64,000 nucleotides of DNA from Strigamia acuminata (lineage: Eukaryota; Arthropoda; Chilopoda; Geophilomorpha; Linotaeniidae). The stretch is from contig OX442314.1 in NCBI GenBank assembly GCA_949358305.1, positions 40,618,581 to 40,682,580 on the forward strand. Reading direction: 5' to 3'. A program made the translations under genes and the position numbers. Below, one piece after another: positions 61,330 to 64,000 of the stretch. Position 1 is the first letter of the stretch; every line of letters starts with the position of its first letter. The notes beneath the pieces were generated by a model. That model did no database searches, was not told the DNA's origin, and saw nothing but the letters and a program-made list of their open reading frames with translations.

Positions 61330-63773
61330 TGATATAAATGATTTCAGGACAATATTCGATTCAAATGTGGAAGACCAACTGAAAAATGTCTAAACCATCC
61401 AGAAGATGAAAGTATTTGTAGATTTATGCCAATTCAACGTGTGTCTTGCAAATTAGACAATTGTAGTGCATTTCCATTTGAGAATTATTTAGGGAAACTA
61501 AAACGTTTATTGCGCACTAGTAATAATCCTTTAGCTCAGATAAATCGTAGGTTGTCTGAAATGAGCAACATCTCAGATGCAGAAACAATTGGCACCTTAG
61601 AGATAATATTTAAAAAAAAAAACAGCACAATGTGCCTTTATCACCAGATATATCGGGAACTGAATTTAGTGGAATTTCTTATAAAAACTTGCATATTACG
61701 TATACATTTTCAGAATCGGACTTGCATCAGCCAAAGAATGTTTATTATTTCATCTATAATCAACATGCAGCTCTCTAATCCTCCATCTGCAAAGCGAGTA
61801 ACATATCTTAGACATGGACACAATTTAATTGGTACTCAAAAATCAAGAAGTCACCAATCATCATACATTCTTGCCAATTGGTCTGCATCTGATGACAACA
61901 TTGAGGTTATTTCAGATAAATTACGACCAAGAACATGAACACCACTTGATGTTTCTAGAAAGATCAATACGATTAATTTATGTTTTGTAGTGCAAAAGAA
62001 AAAAATGCTTGAGTTTACTTCCACACAATGGACACATTGCTGTGAGAAAGGCAAAGCTTCTACGAAAATTCTGAAAAGATGGGACCCGCCGAGGATGCAC
62101 AGTTAGACGAAGACTCGTGCAGGCCCACAATTCTCTATTTTGTTAGGAGATAATTAATAGAGATTTGATGCTACGCAGAAAGAAATTGATGAGAAAGAAA
62201 ATCTCATAGGAGAAGTCTTCACAAGGGCGGCTTTATGGGACAAATTTGACATTGATCACCTCGACAAGTATGTGCAATTTTAAATTGCACGGGTGATTGT
62301 TTAAAGGAACGAAACGTGAAGTTCATCGAAAACGAGCTGGGTGCACCAAACCAAGCTCAGAAGAATTTGTGTGAAGAGCGAAAAGAGCAGGAAAGAGGAT
62401 AAGGATCGCTAATGAGAAAACAAGAGGCCCCACATGATTGATAAATAGTCCTGGGTTTATAATTTTCTTGTTATGTAAATGTGAATGGAACTAATAAAAG
62501 AAGTATCTGTGTGAATATAAAATGCATCGTTCTGAGGATAGACCAGGAAAGTGCAGTATAGCAAATTAAACCAGCAGCAATACGGTAGACAAGAAATAAA
62601 ATCCGCAGTGTCTATCATGTTCGAGAAATGCGTCGTGCAGCAGAGTCTTCAACACGGTGGCGCATATTTGTTACGGAGTATTATTTTTTTTTAACAGTTT
62701 AGACCCAAATTTCTTTCCAATATTGAGCGTGAAATGTAACGATGACCTGGAAAATTCATATTTCTTTCAAATTATTTTGAATTACTTGCAGAAATGAAAA
62801 ATGAATATAAAGTGGTGGATTGGAAGAGTAAACAACAGAATCTGCATCAATTCAGTGATTGACCTCAATAGTTTTGGTAAAGGGTCGTTTAGTTAAGCAG
62901 AAACCCAAAGGTGTTGGAAATAGCAAATTCGAATGTGTGCACCATTAAAAATGTAGAATACCAAAAAGAAAAATGTATTTTTCTCAACATTTCTCAGGAA
63001 AATAAGGATTACTCCGGAGTGAATTTGTATAACCTTTTCAGAAGAAATAGTCAGCAAAAGTTAAGTTCAAGCACAAATATTAAGAAACTACAAAAAATGT
63101 AAATGCCACAATCATGGAAGAATGCGGGCTAACAATACAATGAGAATTGTAAATGCCACATTCCTTCTTGAATGTGGGCTAACAATACAACTAGATGATG
63201 TGATGGAACTTTTGAAATGACCAGAGCTCTCTTCTGGTTTCACCGAGACAAGTAATGTGCTCAGTTTATCCAGGGGTGACCACGTGGAGGTAGAGAGTTG
63301 GATTTTACACCCCCGCAAACAAATCAACTTATGGCTTTGAACAGTTATATGCACCGTCTTTGGCAGGAATCTGAAGTTTCAGCACCCAATCACATACGCC
63401 TTACGGAGAAAAGTAAAAACTGAAATTTTCTTTTTCCCGAAAGGAAAAGGCTAAAAATACTATACATACCAATTTTATTTTTCTGTTCGGTGTGGTTGGC
63501 GTAAAACGGGCGTGTCTAATAAAAGGTTTATTTTCAGAAAATTCGCATTTTCATGTTCCTGGGATAACTATGGCGATGGAAAGAAAATATTTTGAGACGA
63601 ACCAATCGATGTCGTACAAAAGACTGAAAAAAAATTCAGAAATTAATCAAAAAATTATTATAGTTTTTTTTTAAAAAAATAAAGCAAAAGCTGCAGATTA
63701 TTATTAAAATATGACATGGAAGAATGCAACACGAAACGACGCCAATAAATCGAGCAGCGCAATTACTAAGAAT
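61330..63773 (+). mobile_element. CACTA-like repeat C, copy 3 (fullest)
   Basis: Contains a 170-codon open frame (61426-61938): RVSCKLDNCSAFPFENYLGK, LKRLLR, NNPLAQINRRLSE, later INMQLSNPPSAKRVTYLRHG and YILANWSASDDNIEVI. The first part matches the DUF4218-like C-terminal part of EnSpm/CACTA transposases. The following 1.8 kb is non-coding and shared with copies 1 and 2. It ends where an LTR-like sequence starts at 63774; copy 1 continues uninterrupted at the same point (16980). Confidence 0.6.
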
Positions 63774-64000
63774 TGTGACGGTACCAAAATACCGCAGGTT
63801 GGTATTTAACATTAAATAAAAGTTTATAATTACTTTAAAGGTTTTCTAACTCTGGTATTTATTTGATTAAGCTTTATATGAGTCCTAGACCATATAAGTG
63901 AGCCCTAAGACTCACGGGTCATAAGATATGCTTATATTACAGTTGAAAGAGTATTCTTTCTTTCCTTGGTCACCATCTTGGCCCACTGCTCAGTGGAGCC
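63774..64000 (+). repeat. start of an LTR-like element, cut by window end
   Basis: TGTGACGGTACC begins exactly where repeat C copy 3 stops matching copy 1, giving an insertion point next to AAGAAT. An AATAAA occurs at about 63818. Nothing of the inside is in the window. Only the TG start and the empty site in copy 1 support it. Confidence 0.5.

Overview
The window is metazoan nuclear DNA that is rich in transposable elements. Three observations support this: genes are split by short introns (about 45-75 bp, GT..AG), the conserved genes are animal types (a Rab32/38-like GTPase and a CstF-64-like RNA-binding protein), and the rest is LTR retrotransposons plus THAP/DDE, YqaJ, P-element, EnSpm/CACTA and copia remnants. 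The phylum cannot be fixed from this sequence. Nothing bacterial was seen, and no rRNA, tRNA or CRISPR was recognised.

Layout. 1-975 is the 3' end of a Ty3/gypsy element of family A (internal end, polypurine tract, LTR), inserted in a decayed THAP transposon (976-2349). 2350-12975 is a minus-strand gypsy element of family B, with gag, protease, RT-RNase H and integrase and then a long extra ORF at the env position. Its pol and extra ORF carry stops and a frameshift, and its 5' LTR is missing. 12978-13985 is a YqaJ nuclease-like fragment. 14800-17010 is a CACTA-like remnant. 17997-28784 is a structurally complete 10.8 kb family-A element: 623-bp LTRs that read as identical, a 4-bp target duplication AGTG, a proline-tRNA-like primer site, intact gag, pol and a third ORF with a zinc-ribbon-like start. 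It sits inside an inverted, older relative of its own LTR. 28972-31390 holds a second THAP transposon copy and a solo family-B LTR; 29405-31390 repeats 976-2961 almost base for base.

31765-34850 is the only stretch that looks like ordinary host genes: the Rab32/38-like gene (one apparent single-base frameshift), an intronless CstF-64-like gene with two RRMs, and on the minus strand a three-exon gene for a small secreted cysteine-rich peptide with a stop in its signal peptide.

36300-64000 is a mosaic of decayed pieces. Recurrent modules include an unidentified protein family seen six times (called family E here, core KDWQRVA), PHD and other zinc fingers, an alanine-rich two-exon family seen three times, gag fragments of both gypsy families, P-element and copia fragments, and three copies of the CACTA-like repeat. 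At 63774 a further LTR-like sequence begins inside one of those copies and runs off the window.

In family A the three intact ORFs would supply capsid/nucleocapsid (gag), protease-RT-RNase H-integrase (pol) and an unknown nucleic-acid-binding-like protein. The most unusual signals are the LTR hairpin array, whose substitutions between copies preserve base pairing and are confined to about 62 bp, the non-env third ORFs, and protein family E.
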